From assembly GCA_964364175.1 (NCBI GenBank), contig CAYILR010000004.1:62001-126000 (forward strand): a DNA stretch of 64,000 bases. The letters are read 5' to 3'. Position numbers and translations under genes: made by a program. Position 1 is the stretch's first letter. The number at the start of each line of letters is the position of its first letter. Below the pieces are notes generated by a model. The model was not told where the DNA came from, made no database searches, and saw only the letters and a list, made by a program, of their open reading frames with translations. Shown here piece by piece: positions 8,972 through 17,215 of this stretch. Origin of the DNA: CAYILR01 sp964364175 (lineage in GTDB: Bacteria > Bdellovibrionota > UBA1018).

Positions 8972-9493
8972 CTAAATTAATTGAGAGCAATTCTGCAAAA
9001 GAACGGGGTCCTGTCGAACAGCCCTTAGGATGCTATTACCCAAATCCTCTCCAGTCACTCTTTGAGCAGGAAATACTTCGCCATAGTTTTTTTGCATAAT
9101 CTGACCCAATCGTGCTGAATCAGAACAACCTAAAAGCTCGGAAAGACTTACCAAAGCTTCTCCGCCTCCCCTGGCGCTCTCGTTGGCAAGAATGGATTGA
9201 TTCACCTCCACAAAATATTGAATTTTCTCCACTGCAGCTAGTTCGTCATCCGATTTGCAATTAGAAGTGCCAGTAGTAATGGCTGATCCCTGCGTCGATG
9301 AAAACGTGGTGGATTGATTGAGCGTATAGGCTCCCACTTGAGAGGACGCGTTCTTAGAATCTCCAAAAACAGATGAACCTAATCCGCAGCCTCCCATCCC
9401 ATATCCTCTTTTGCCGCCCGCAAAAGCTGAAGCACTGATGCCAGTAATTACGAATACCAATAGAGTCATTCTCAACAGTTTAACTGATCTCAT
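8972..9493 (-). CDS. DUF3015 family protein (copy 1)
   Basis: 173 residues with a signal peptide (~1-25) cleaved after AFA. The mature part begins with the family hallmark YGMGGCGLGS, then SGTSNC-like TGTSNC, and ends with ARGGGEALVSLSELLGC. The four cysteines suggest disulfides. Its ATG overlaps the stop of copy 2 by 4 bases, indicating translational coupling, and GAGGTGA precedes the ATG. DUF3015 is a small exported family of unknown function. It is one of three divergent copies in a row between two DUF4105 genes. Confidence 0.85.
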   Translation of the reverse strand: MRSVKLLRMTLLVFVITGISASAFAGGKRGYGMGGCGLGSSVFGDSKNASSQVGAYTLNQSTTFSSTQGSAITTGTSNCKSDDELAAVEKIQYFVEVNQSILANESARGGGEALVSLSELLGCSDSARLGQIMQKNYGEVFPAQRVTGEDLGNSILRAVRQDPVLLQNCSQLI

Positions 9494-10053
9494 ACTTCAC
9501 CTCTTTGTAAACAAACATGATCCTGCTTCAACACATTCAATATTTCGTCCGAAACTTGAGATGCCTCTAATTTCGAATCACTATAGATTTTTTGATAATT
9601 TTTTTGGAGAGCTGGTCCGACTTTCTCCACATCCTGACATTCCATCACTTCAGAAAAGCTAACCAATGTTTCACCCGAACCTCGAGCAATGTCTTTTTCT
9701 AACGAATCTCGGTTAGCGACCACGAAATCCTTGGCAATACTTGCTTTAGATCCCGCAGGGTCTTCGCAATTGGAGGTGCCCGATGAAATAGCAAATGTAT
9801 TGATTGTAAAAATTGAGCTAGTTATTGTACCAGCTACATATCCAACACCAACACTTAAAGCGCCCAACACGAATGAAGTAGCACTGGGTCCCACCGCCAA
9901 CGCAATTTGCTGTGATTTAGTATTTTCTTTCAAGACATAGGTTCCAACTCCACACCCAGCCATTCCATATTTGTACCCGCCATCCGCCCAAGCCGGTGCG
10001 GCCAAGCTGATTGCCAAAACAACCATGCTACTTTTTAATATAATCTGTTTCAC
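9490..10053 (-). CDS. DUF3015 family protein (copy 2)
   Basis: 187 residues from a GTG at 10051-10053, chosen because AGGGAGG lies 6 bases upstream and a signal peptide (VKQIILKSSMVVLAISLAAPAWA) then begins at residue 1; an upstream ATG at 10095 would add 14 residues before it. Hallmarks YGMAGCGVG, SSGTSNC and ARGSGETLVSFSEVMEC are present. It carries an extra hydrophobic Gly/Ala/Val-rich segment (~residues 45-80) between the first two motifs that the sister copies lack, perhaps a membrane-inserting hairpin. Function unknown. Confidence 0.8.
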   Translation of the reverse strand: MKQIILKSSMVVLAISLAAPAWADGGYKYGMAGCGVGTYVLKENTKSQQIALAVGPSATSFVLGALSVGVGYVAGTITSSIFTINTFAISSGTSNCEDPAGSKASIAKDFVVANRDSLEKDIARGSGETLVSFSEVMECQDVEKVGPALQKNYQKIYSDSKLEASQVSDEILNVLKQDHVCLQRGEV

Positions 10054-10101
10054 GAAGTTCCTCCCTTGTTGAGATTTCCTCAAGATTAAACTCAAACAAA
10101 T

Positions 10102-10130
10102 AAAAAAGGGAACCTATTTCTAGGTTCCCT
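10102..10130 (-). terminator. Intrinsic terminator of DUF3015 copy 3
   Basis: AGGGAACCTA (10107-10116) and TAGGTTCCCT (10121-10130) form a perfect 10-base stem with a 4-base loop. The minus-strand T-run (10103-10107) follows directly. It lies just after the stop of the 10156-10665 gene, so transcription of copy 3 can end before copies 2 and 1. Confidence 0.9.
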
Positions 10131-10155
10131 CTCTAAAAATCGAAAAAAGACTAGC

Positions 10156-10665
10156 TTAGATTACAACAGAGCAACCAGCTGCCAAAGCAGGATTGCTGCG
10201 GATTTCGCTGCGCACGTTTTGAATCATTTCATAAGCATCTCCGTTGGAGATGTTTTTGAAATTTTTCTGAGCTGCAGAACCGAAGCTTTGAACAGCTTGG
10301 TCATCGCAACCCATCACGCGAGCAAGACCATCTACATATTCGCCTTGGCCTTGTGCCATATCAGCGCGGAGCATGTGGAAGTTCACAGAAGCGAATTTCA
10401 CAGCTTCTTGGTCGTTTTTAGCAATGGTGTGTTTATCACAACCGCTGGTTCCAGAGGTCATGCTGAAAGTTGGGGATGCTACGCTGCCCGTGGTTCCACG
10501 GACTAACGTTCCAACCAAGGTTTTACCTTGCATGACTTGCCAGCCCAAACCACAGCTGTCGCTTCCACCGTTCGGGGAAGCTGCATCGCTCAAAGCAAAA
10601 GCCGAACCTGAGAAAGCCAAGCTCAATACTCCAACAAAAAATAACTTACATAGACGTTGATTCAT
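10156..10665 (-). CDS. DUF3015 family protein (copy 3)
   Basis: 169 residues from the ATG at 10663-10665, preferred over the ATG 18 bases upstream because AAGGAG is placed just before it and the signal peptide (ending SAFA) then starts cleanly. Hallmarks CGLGWQVMQGK, TSGTSGC and AQGQGEYVDGLARVMGC are present, and the C-terminus is NPALAAGCSVVI. It has its own strong terminator and a separate leader, so it may be expressed at a different level from copies 1 and 2. Function unknown. Confidence 0.85.
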   Translation of the reverse strand: MNQRLCKLFFVGVLSLAFSGSAFALSDAASPNGGSDSCGLGWQVMQGKTLVGTLVRGTTGSVASPTFSMTSGTSGCDKHTIAKNDQEAVKFASVNFHMLRADMAQGQGEYVDGLARVMGCDDQAVQSFGSAAQKNFKNISNGDAYEMIQNVRSEIRSNPALAAGCSVVI

Positions 10666-10738
10666 AATGATGTCTCCTTTCATGTTGAGATGTCTTCATT
10701 TAGACAGAGGATTTAAAAATTATCTACTATAAAAGTAT

Positions 10739-12697
10739 CTAAAAATAATAGCTTAACGAAATTTTGACATCTGATGAATCCGAAATGGAGTCACCACGAG
10801 TTCTCCATGTCAAATTTTTTCTGCCTTCCAATCGAGTTTCCCAATGAGGGCTCCATGCTATCGATTGATCTACATGCAAAGATCCAAAAACGGGGGCTCG
10901 AGATTGCTGAAATACATCACCGTAACCTAATCCTCGTAACCTCAGCTTATACGGAGCGCCTGGATTCACGATGATTCCCGCATCGACCATGGGACCCACC
11001 CGAAAATATCGCTTCAGTGATGGACCCACCTCTGTGTAGCCTCCAGCCAAAGCATAAATAATACCAAAATCCGAAAAGAGATTGACGCTCCCGCCCCAAC
11101 CCATTTCACCATGAAATACCTCGCAATCAGCACAAGTGAGGTCTTTTGGATTTCGAATTTCTAGGCCGACCTTCCAAGACATTCTTTTTTCATAAAAAGT
11201 GAGAGGCGTCAGGGACATGAGCCCAAAAAACTGCAACTGCTCCAAAATAAATTTTCGCGGCTTGTGATAATACCGAAAAGTAATATTTGGAAAATTGATT
11301 TCCGAATATCTGGGATATCCACGATCATCGTTCATTAAATCATGATAGGCTGGTTTGAGGTGTAATTCTCCGTAGGCCAACCAAGGAGTTAACGGCCGCT
11401 GAGCAAATCCTTGACTCAAGGTCACACGAACTGGTCCATGTCCATGTTCGGGATGTACGGTGGGTGGCGCTTGATAAGCGCTCACTGCGGCTTTCATGGC
11501 CTGGTTTTTGGTGACTTCCTCGGGTTCTGTGCTTTGTTTTTGTGCGAGTTCGCTCCGGCGCTCCAAAACCTTGTCCCAAAATTCCTGCAGGTCCTTGCGA
11601 TCTTGGCCGGCACTTTCTGCTCGGTTAAATTGAATATATTGAATCGCTGAAGTGAGCACATAAGGAGAATTGACTTCAGCAGCGGTGATGCGATGACGAA
11701 TGAGATTTTGAAAAACCTTTCGTTCATCTGCGGTCAGAACTTCCAAGCTCTGAATCATTTTTTTGCGTTGCGAGGGACGGTATCGGACTTCTTTCATCGT
11801 TCCCGCGTTTGCGATAATCCGCTTGAGCGTTTCTGCTGGCACTACCCAAGTCCAACCCGAGGACAAATCCCAATCCGGTTTGACAACTTCGAGCGCAGTC
11901 AGGAGTTGGTAGGAGCAGTTCTTATTGACGAAGTAATAATTGAACCAAGAATTGGATTCGAGTTCCCAAAGATGATTGAGCAGCCTCAAGCTTTCTTCGG
12001 GCGTAAATCCCAGATCATATTCCCAAAGATCACGGCTCTCGGAATTGACATACTCGTTGACCTTCTCGTCGTAATTGAGGAACGAATATTGCCCAACGAA
12101 TCCTCCAAAGAGTCCATCCAGAATATAGAAAAATCCATCCTCGCCCGAAGGAACCGTGGCAGCAAAACTGATTCCTTTATCCAGAAGATCCGATTTCCGT
12201 CCCGTCGAGATTTTGAGGAAGGTGTGACCAAACATAGACCCGGGATTGCTTGCGTAGGCAGTCGAAAAAACAAGCGACACACCCTGGGCGTGAATCGATG
12301 TAATATGGTGATCATACAATTCGCAGGGAGAAGACTTGGGGAGTTTTTCACCCAGAGCTTGGCTCAAAAACCGATGTCTTTCGGGAAATGCACAGGACGC
12401 GGGCTGCTTGAGCTTCCCAACTTGCGACTGATTTTTGAATGCTTCGAGGGTAGCTTTTAATTCAGCCAACGAATCGGTTCTGCCTGAATCACCTGCCAGA
12501 TAAAACCCTTCGACATTGCCATCGACTTCACCTTTTTTTGAATTCAAGGGCAAAAACCGATAGTAGTGAAGCAGCTTTTTCCAGTAAGGATCCTGGGCAA
12601 TTTGCTGAAGTTTGACTTCGTCATAGGCAAAAGCAGTGTTGCTCATCCACGACAACATCATGAACAAAATCAATAGAGCCCGGCCGGTGAAAGTCAC
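10739..12697 (-). CDS. DUF4105 (Lnb N-terminal periplasmic domain) outer-membrane-type protein, paralogue
   Basis: 652 residues with a signal peptide (~1-24). It shares the order of motifs with the 7038-8924 protein: FSTAYASNPGSMFGHTFLKI, RDLWEYDLGF and VNKNCSYQLL, then a barrel-like C-terminus ending in YYF. A Lys/Gln/Glu-rich linker separates the two halves. Start is GTG (12695-12697). Two similar genes flank three DUF3015 genes on the same strand, which suggests an old block duplication and a shared envelope role. Enzymatic activity has not been shown from anything visible here. Confidence 0.8.
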   Translation of the reverse strand: MTFTGRALLILFMMLSWMSNTAFAYDEVKLQQIAQDPYWKKLLHYYRFLPLNSKKGEVDGNVEGFYLAGDSGRTDSLAELKATLEAFKNQSQVGKLKQPASCAFPERHRFLSQALGEKLPKSSPCELYDHHITSIHAQGVSLVFSTAYASNPGSMFGHTFLKISTGRKSDLLDKGISFAATVPSGEDGFFYILDGLFGGFVGQYSFLNYDEKVNEYVNSESRDLWEYDLGFTPEESLRLLNHLWELESNSWFNYYFVNKNCSYQLLTALEVVKPDWDLSSGWTWVVPAETLKRIIANAGTMKEVRYRPSQRKKMIQSLEVLTADERKVFQNLIRHRITAAEVNSPYVLTSAIQYIQFNRAESAGQDRKDLQEFWDKVLERRSELAQKQSTEPEEVTKNQAMKAAVSAYQAPPTVHPEHGHGPVRVTLSQGFAQRPLTPWLAYGELHLKPAYHDLMNDDRGYPRYSEINFPNITFRYYHKPRKFILEQLQFFGLMSLTPLTFYEKRMSWKVGLEIRNPKDLTCADCEVFHGEMGWGGSVNLFSDFGIIYALAGGYTEVGPSLKRYFRVGPMVDAGIIVNPGAPYKLRLRGLGYGDVFQQSRAPVFGSLHVDQSIAWSPHWETRLEGRKNLTWRTRGDSISDSSDVKISLSYYF

Positions 12698-12757
12698 ACA
12701 CGGATAGTAACGATATTCGTTTTGACATCAAGCGGTCTTTTTTATAATTGCTCTCCT

Positions 12758-13258
12758 ATGATTTTGATCGCAGCTTTTTTAAGTTTACTAGGAATGAACG
12801 CAGAAGCCGGAATTGAGCAAAAAGCCCGCCAATTGCAGGCGATTTTTGCGGAGGGGCACCATAAGATAGTCCGAGTAGAACCCGGCACTGCTATGGACCA
12901 GGTGCGAGAGTTTATTTCGGTGTGGCATGGGAAGGAAAGCGCTGCCAAATTCCAATTCGAACACATTACAAGGGGTATGCCTGGGGATGAAAGAATCGCT
13001 GGGACGACCACACCTGCCAATGCCAACCGCGCTGCAAAACTGGGTGCTGCTTACCTGGACCGTTGGTACGGAAAAGCCGATCCGGCCCGTACAAAGCTGA
13101 TCCAAAAACTGATTTTTGAGCTGGTGATGGAAAGTGCTGAATTCGGCGTCGATGGCTATGCCCAAAACCGCTGCGCAGCTCCCACGCCCTATTTATTGAT
13201 CCTAGATCGTCAAAACGACCTGGTTTTTGGGTTGGATTTGAATCCCTGCCGGGAATAG
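12758..13258 (+). CDS. Exported hypothetical protein
   Basis: 166 residues from the ATG at 12758; a TTG 36 bases upstream is in frame but the ATG gives a clean signal peptide (MILIAAFLSLLGMNAEA). The mature part is soluble, mixed helix and strand, with two Cys near the end (QNRCAAP and NPCRE) that may form a disulfide. No family is recognised. It is divergent from the DUF4105 paralogue and is the last gene before tRNA-Arg. Confidence 0.65.
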   Translation: MILIAAFLSLLGMNAEAGIEQKARQLQAIFAEGHHKIVRVEPGTAMDQVREFISVWHGKESAAKFQFEHITRGMPGDERIAGTTTPANANRAAKLGAAYLDRWYGKADPARTKLIQKLIFELVMESAEFGVDGYAQNRCAAPTPYLLILDRQNDLVFGLDLNPCRE

Positions 13259-13359
13259 CTCTCAGAAATACACTTCTCGCTATAGTGGACTTGCGCGATA
13301 CGTCAGTTTCGTGTAAATCAGGGCCTCTTCTACAGTGGCAGTCAAGCAGTGACACAAGT

Positions 13360-13437
13360 GGACCCGTAGCTCAGTTGGATTAGAGCGTCGCACTACGGAT
13401 GCGAAGGTCGGAGGTTCGAATCCTTCCGGGTCCGCCA
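13360..13437 (+). tRNA. tRNA-Arg (anticodon ACG)
   Basis: A 78-base cloverleaf can be drawn: acceptor GGACCCG/CGGGTCC, D-stem GCTC/GAGC, anticodon stem TCGCA/TGCGA with loop CTACGGA, and T-stem GGAGG/CCTTC around TTCGAAT. CCA is encoded. The ACG anticodon (A34 usually read as inosine) decodes CGU, CGC and CGA. Its 3' half is also read antisense by the integrase frame, marking it as the integration target. Confidence 0.97.
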
Positions 13438-14879
13438 TTTTTCAAAATCGCTAACTGGCTTGAAATCGTTTCTGATTTCTGGCCATTTTTATTTTCTGCG
13501 CCTGATTTTGCAGATTCTAAAATTTCTTTGCGGAACATATGCGGAACATTTTGGGTGTTTTCGGACGGCGTTGCGATTGGAGGGGCTTTGGCTGCACTCG
13601 GCTGCAATTCATTGCACGATTCGATGAATAGAGCTTGGACTGCACCTTGAACGATTTGTGCAAAATCCGGCCGTTTAAACACTTCTGATGGAATTTGATC
13701 CAGTTGCTTCATCCATTGGTTGAGCGTTGCAACTAAGTTTGCGGCGCCGTCCTCTGTTTTTATACTATTCTCTGGATTCACATTCTTGTCAAAGGCATCT
13801 GAGGAGTTCCAAAATTCATCCCGGACTTTGAGATCACCATCCAAAAGGTGCGTGTAGATCGTGGAGGTAATCGAAATATCGGAGTGCCCCAAAATCATCG
13901 ATACTTTTTTTAGCCCCCAGCCCTGGCGGATCTTATTGCTCCCAAAGGAATGCCGGAGGGTATGAATATCCACTCGTTTTTCTATTCCTGTCCGTTTTAC
14001 CGCTCTTTTTAGCGGTTTTAGAAGAGAATCTGGATGGTACGGCTGGCCTTGAGCGTTTACAAAAACGCGATCATGAACCCGTGGAACCATTTTTAAAGCG
14101 GCAATGCTCATCGATTCTAACGGTACCTGCCGGGGCTTGGCGTTCTTGGAGCGTCGGATATAAATAAATCCTCCTGAAAAATCGATATCCTTCCACTCAA
14201 GCTCAAGCGCTTCCGACCTGCGTAATCCGCTAAATGCGAGAAATTGAATAAACGGTAAGATGGTCTTTGCGCGACACTTTTTGAGCTCCTCAAAAATTTG
14301 TCCAAGTTCATCGTTTGTCAGAAAATTGATATCTCTCGTTGGCGCTTGTTTTGGAAAATACTGACTAAATCGTTTGATAGTTTGAAGAGGGTTGGAAAGG
14401 CCCGGTTTTAGCTCCAAGTGGAGCTGGCCCAAAATCGTGAGCTTAAAATGATATTTTCGTAGCGTCGCATGAGAGAGGCCTTTTTTCTGCTTCAGGGACA
14501 AGTAAAAGCGGAGAATTCGCTCCTTGGTTAAGGTCGAAAAATATTCTTTTCCTAATTCAGAGCGAATCATTTCAAATTGTGCCCGTGCTCCGTTCCGACC
14601 TCTTTCGTTAAAATTAAGGAATCTCGGGCTGAGGTAGTACAAATCGATCAATTCGGTGACGTGCAAGGGGCCATCGGTCATTTCACCGTTCCCGCCTGGG
14701 ATCTCACCCCGCCTTAATCTTTCCCTGAGTCGGTCCTCAGTTTCCTCGGCTTCGTCGCGGGTACGTCCGGCTGACCTGTTCAGCCATTGGCCGGTCTCCG
14801 GGTGCTTCCAGCGAACGACCCAAGTCACCCGTCCACTCCGATGGGTCTTTTTGTAAATAAAGGTTCGAACAGCCTTCAT
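13380..14879 (-). CDS. Tyrosine recombinase (site-specific integrase)
   Basis: 499 residues. An N-terminal arm-type DNA-binding segment (YKKTHRSGRVTWVVRWKHP) and a SAM-like core-binding domain precede the catalytic domain with Arg in SGLRRSEAL, HTLRHSFGS (HxxR), LGHSDIS and the tyrosine of TIYTHL. All catalytic residues are present, so it looks active. After the catalytic domain a ~130-residue tail continues, and its last residues (from GGPGRIRTSD on) are the antisense translation of tRNA-Arg, as is common for integrases abutting their tRNA target. The natural stop could change on excision. Confidence 0.93.
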   Translation of the reverse strand: MKAVRTFIYKKTHRSGRVTWVVRWKHPETGQWLNRSAGRTRDEAEETEDRLRERLRRGEIPGGNGEMTDGPLHVTELIDLYYLSPRFLNFNERGRNGARAQFEMIRSELGKEYFSTLTKERILRFYLSLKQKKGLSHATLRKYHFKLTILGQLHLELKPGLSNPLQTIKRFSQYFPKQAPTRDINFLTNDELGQIFEELKKCRAKTILPFIQFLAFSGLRRSEALELEWKDIDFSGGFIYIRRSKNAKPRQVPLESMSIAALKMVPRVHDRVFVNAQGQPYHPDSLLKPLKRAVKRTGIEKRVDIHTLRHSFGSNKIRQGWGLKKVSMILGHSDISITSTIYTHLLDGDLKVRDEFWNSSDAFDKNVNPENSIKTEDGAANLVATLNQWMKQLDQIPSEVFKRPDFAQIVQGAVQALFIESCNELQPSAAKAPPIATPSENTQNVPHMFRKEILESAKSGAENKNGQKSETISSQLAILKNGGPGRIRTSDLRIRSATL

Positions 14880-14891
14880 GGCATTTCTCCC

Positions 14892-15125
14892 TTATGCTCT
14901 GGTTTGTTCTTTAATAAGCCAGCGAACAAACTCTGTTTTTGGAAATCGAACTGTCCGGCCAATCACCACCCTAGGCGGCCTGCGCGCCGGATCGTTTCGC
15001 CTAGTCCAATTGTATACCACTTTGGGCGTACAACCCACACCTTGGGCTACATCATCGATAGATAGGAGTGCTTTATTCCCAAATAAAACTGCAAAATCCT
15101 GAATTAACGTTTCTTCGGCTGTCAT
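14892..15125 (-). CDS. AlpA-like / excisionase-type DNA-binding protein
   Basis: 77 residues. A winged-helix/MerR-like motif is readable: LLSIDDVAQGVGCTPKVVYNW followed by a basic wing and GRTVRFPKTEFVRWL, the usual pattern of AlpA and excisionase proteins. It lies 12 bases upstream of the integrase on the same strand, the usual place for a directionality factor. The upstream 299-base gap contains a 16-base palindrome that could be its binding site. Confidence 0.8.
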   Translation of the reverse strand: MTAEETLIQDFAVLFGNKALLSIDDVAQGVGCTPKVVYNWTRRNDPARRPPRVVIGRTVRFPKTEFVRWLIKEQTRA

Positions 15126-15222
15126 TTTTCCCCGTCCTTTCGCTGAGTTTGCTGAAACAAAGGGAAGTGATTACAAGACTCGTGCCGAACTTTTGAACGA
15201 TAGGGTGATTATTAAGGCATGA

Positions 15223-15238
15223 ATTTCAACTTTGAAAT
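15223..15238. promoter_or_regulatory. Inverted repeat in the int/signalling intergenic region
   Basis: ATTTCAA-CT-TTGAAAT is a 7+2+7 inverted repeat. It sits in the 299-base gap (15126-15424) between the divergent AlpA-like gene and the signalling operon. A partly similar half (AAGGTTGAAAAATG) follows about 15 bases later, and a TTGACA lies at about 15382. Nothing else is recognised in this gap. Confidence 0.4.
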
Positions 15239-15424
15239 GCAGGATTGCAAGGTTGAAAAATGACTCAGGCGTCAGCTTTGAAAAACTCCAAATATATTCA
15301 ATTACTCAAATAATCCGTCTTGATGCTGTAAAAGATGGTCGGAACAGATTTCTAAAGCCCGCCTTGCAAGCGTCAAATAGTTGACATTAAGTCTTTTGGC
15401 TATCGTGTCGAAAAGTGAATAAGC

Positions 15425-17215
15425 ATGGTGGCGTCAAAAACAGAGAAGCACTTGAAATTGGATCTAGGTGGATCGGGCCCTCCGCTACGCATTGCCGATT
15501 TCGATAACTATTCGGGCCTTCTAGAATGCACTCAGACTGAGCCCGGCCTTCGAGAAGCAAGAATTCTGACAAACAATGACAAACTTCTTTGGAGCGGATT
15601 TGTTTTGCTCAACGAAGATCGAACATTTGATCTATGCGTATGCCCAGCTGAATCTACTCAGAGCAAAGATGAGGTTATACGCTGGAAGGATCTGCCACCA
15701 TTTTTTACAGTTTTTGACGGTGGTTATGAGCCACTGGATCAAGATAAAGTAAGTCCCCTTTTAGATGATCTAATTACGTTCCACAATCTAGTCAGAGTGC
15801 ACTGCCATTTTTTATTAAATGGCAAGCAGGAATCAATCCTAGGTAAATGGGGGGATCAGGAAAACCTAAAATCGCTTTCAGAAATCTTGATTGACTGGGA
15901 GTTTGCCGGAAAATTGCTTCCTCAACAACTGGTCCTTTTAGAAATTGAACTTTTTGAAACCGTCTATTTCGTAATTGCAATCCATGAAGAGAATGATGAC
16001 TCATGCGCGGTCCTCGGCTTGACTGCGCACTTTTATCAACAAAGAAACAGAATCGGACGAAGAATCCCAATAGAGCCGATTGAAATTGATGGGCTGAAGG
16101 TTCTAGAGGTCAGTGATTTTGGGATGAAGGCCGCTCTTCCAGCAGCTTCTCTGGGTGAGAATGCCATCTACAAAATATTCATAAATGGGCACTCGATACT
16201 ATTTGAATCAACCTATAGAAAAAAAATTTCAGAAGAAGAAATTCATATCGGGCTGTTTATTCAAGATCACTCACCTGAAGCAAGGAAGGCATGGCAGGGC
16301 TTTTTGTTAAAACACCAGTACCCCCTGCTAAAATACAGAGGTGATATAGAACATGATAACTGCTGGACGCTTCTTGGTAAGTCAGGATATTTTGATGGTG
16401 TCATTGGCGCAATGATAAAATCTGCAAAGGAAGATATCCTCTCAGAATGGAAATACTCAGACAACTCGGGACCCAATGTTGGGCTGACAGTTTTGGGTAT
16501 CGAAAAAAAAACAACTGAGTCAATCGCAACGATTGGTGTTGCCAGAGCTTCTGAAAACGTGTGGATTGCACAAACTGCAGCAGTTATCGATGATCCAAAA
16601 TATCTTTGCTACACGCACAGCATCTACAGCTGGCGCACAAGAGCCATCTTACAGCAAATTGACGGCGAATTTCATTTGGCATTTTTTGATGCAGATAAGC
16701 CATTTTTGGATAGATTTTTTAGAAAATTCCATTTGACTCGAAACGATTCTGACAAACTACACATCACATGGAGTGAGTGGTTTGCCCACTATTTAACTAG
16801 AGATTTCACAATGGTATTAGGGCAAAAAAATACCAGCGAAGCAAAAGAAAATACAGAAATGATTGCAAATATATTAAAAAAACCTCCCACTACTTTCACA
16901 AAATATGGATTTGAACTGCACGAGAGAAAGCACCTTCACATCGCACAGTTGCTTTCTTCAATTTGGAATACCACAAATACATTTAGTGAGTACCTCAATG
17001 GCTGTATACCCTATTTCGAACATGGGCAAAAATTCATACTGGTAATGAATAAATATAAATTTGATGACAATCTTGAAAATATACCCGGTGCTGTAAAATA
17101 CACTAAAAAAGTAGTCTGGACTTGCCATAGAAATTTACTACCAAAGTTTCTTCAACATTCATTGCGCTCGTTGGCAATCATGAACATGAAATACGGAAAT
17201 AGACATGTAGCATGA
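15425..17215 (+). CDS. Large regulatory-type protein with PilZ-like and acyltransferase-like segments
   Basis: 596 residues, no signal peptide. I do not recognise the whole protein. Residues ~215-300 resemble a degenerate PilZ barrel (GRRIPIEPIEIDGLKVLEVSDFGMKAALP), where RxxxR is loosely kept and DFG replaces DxSxxG. Residues ~355-470 look like a GNAT-type fold (IATIGVARASENVWIAQTAAVID, then FHLAFFDADKPFLDRFFRKF). These are weak matches by eye. It overlaps the cyclase start by 4 bases (ATGA), so the two are co-translated. It heads the plus-strand operon of the island's signalling cluster. Confidence 0.55.
   Translation: MVASKTEKHLKLDLGGSGPPLRIADFDNYSGLLECTQTEPGLREARILTNNDKLLWSGFVLLNEDRTFDLCVCPAESTQSKDEVIRWKDLPPFFTVFDGGYEPLDQDKVSPLLDDLITFHNLVRVHCHFLLNGKQESILGKWGDQENLKSLSEILIDWEFAGKLLPQQLVLLEIELFETVYFVIAIHEENDDSCAVLGLTAHFYQQRNRIGRRIPIEPIEIDGLKVLEVSDFGMKAALPAASLGENAIYKIFINGHSILFESTYRKKISEEEIHIGLFIQDHSPEARKAWQGFLLKHQYPLLKYRGDIEHDNCWTLLGKSGYFDGVIGAMIKSAKEDILSEWKYSDNSGPNVGLTVLGIEKKTTESIATIGVARASENVWIAQTAAVIDDPKYLCYTHSIYSWRTRAILQQIDGEFHLAFFDADKPFLDRFFRKFHLTRNDSDKLHITWSEWFAHYLTRDFTMVLGQKNTSEAKENTEMIANILKKPPTTFTKYGFELHERKHLHIAQLLSSIWNTTNTFSEYLNGCIPYFEHGQKFILVMNKYKFDDNLENIPGAVKYTKKVVWTCHRNLLPKFLQHSLRSLAIMNMKYGNRHVA

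Noticed and set aside
13380..13437. The end of the integrase frame (GGPGRIRTSD onward) as a conserved protein domain
   Set aside because: It is the antisense translation of tRNA-Arg, a common artefact beside tRNA genes, not a domain.
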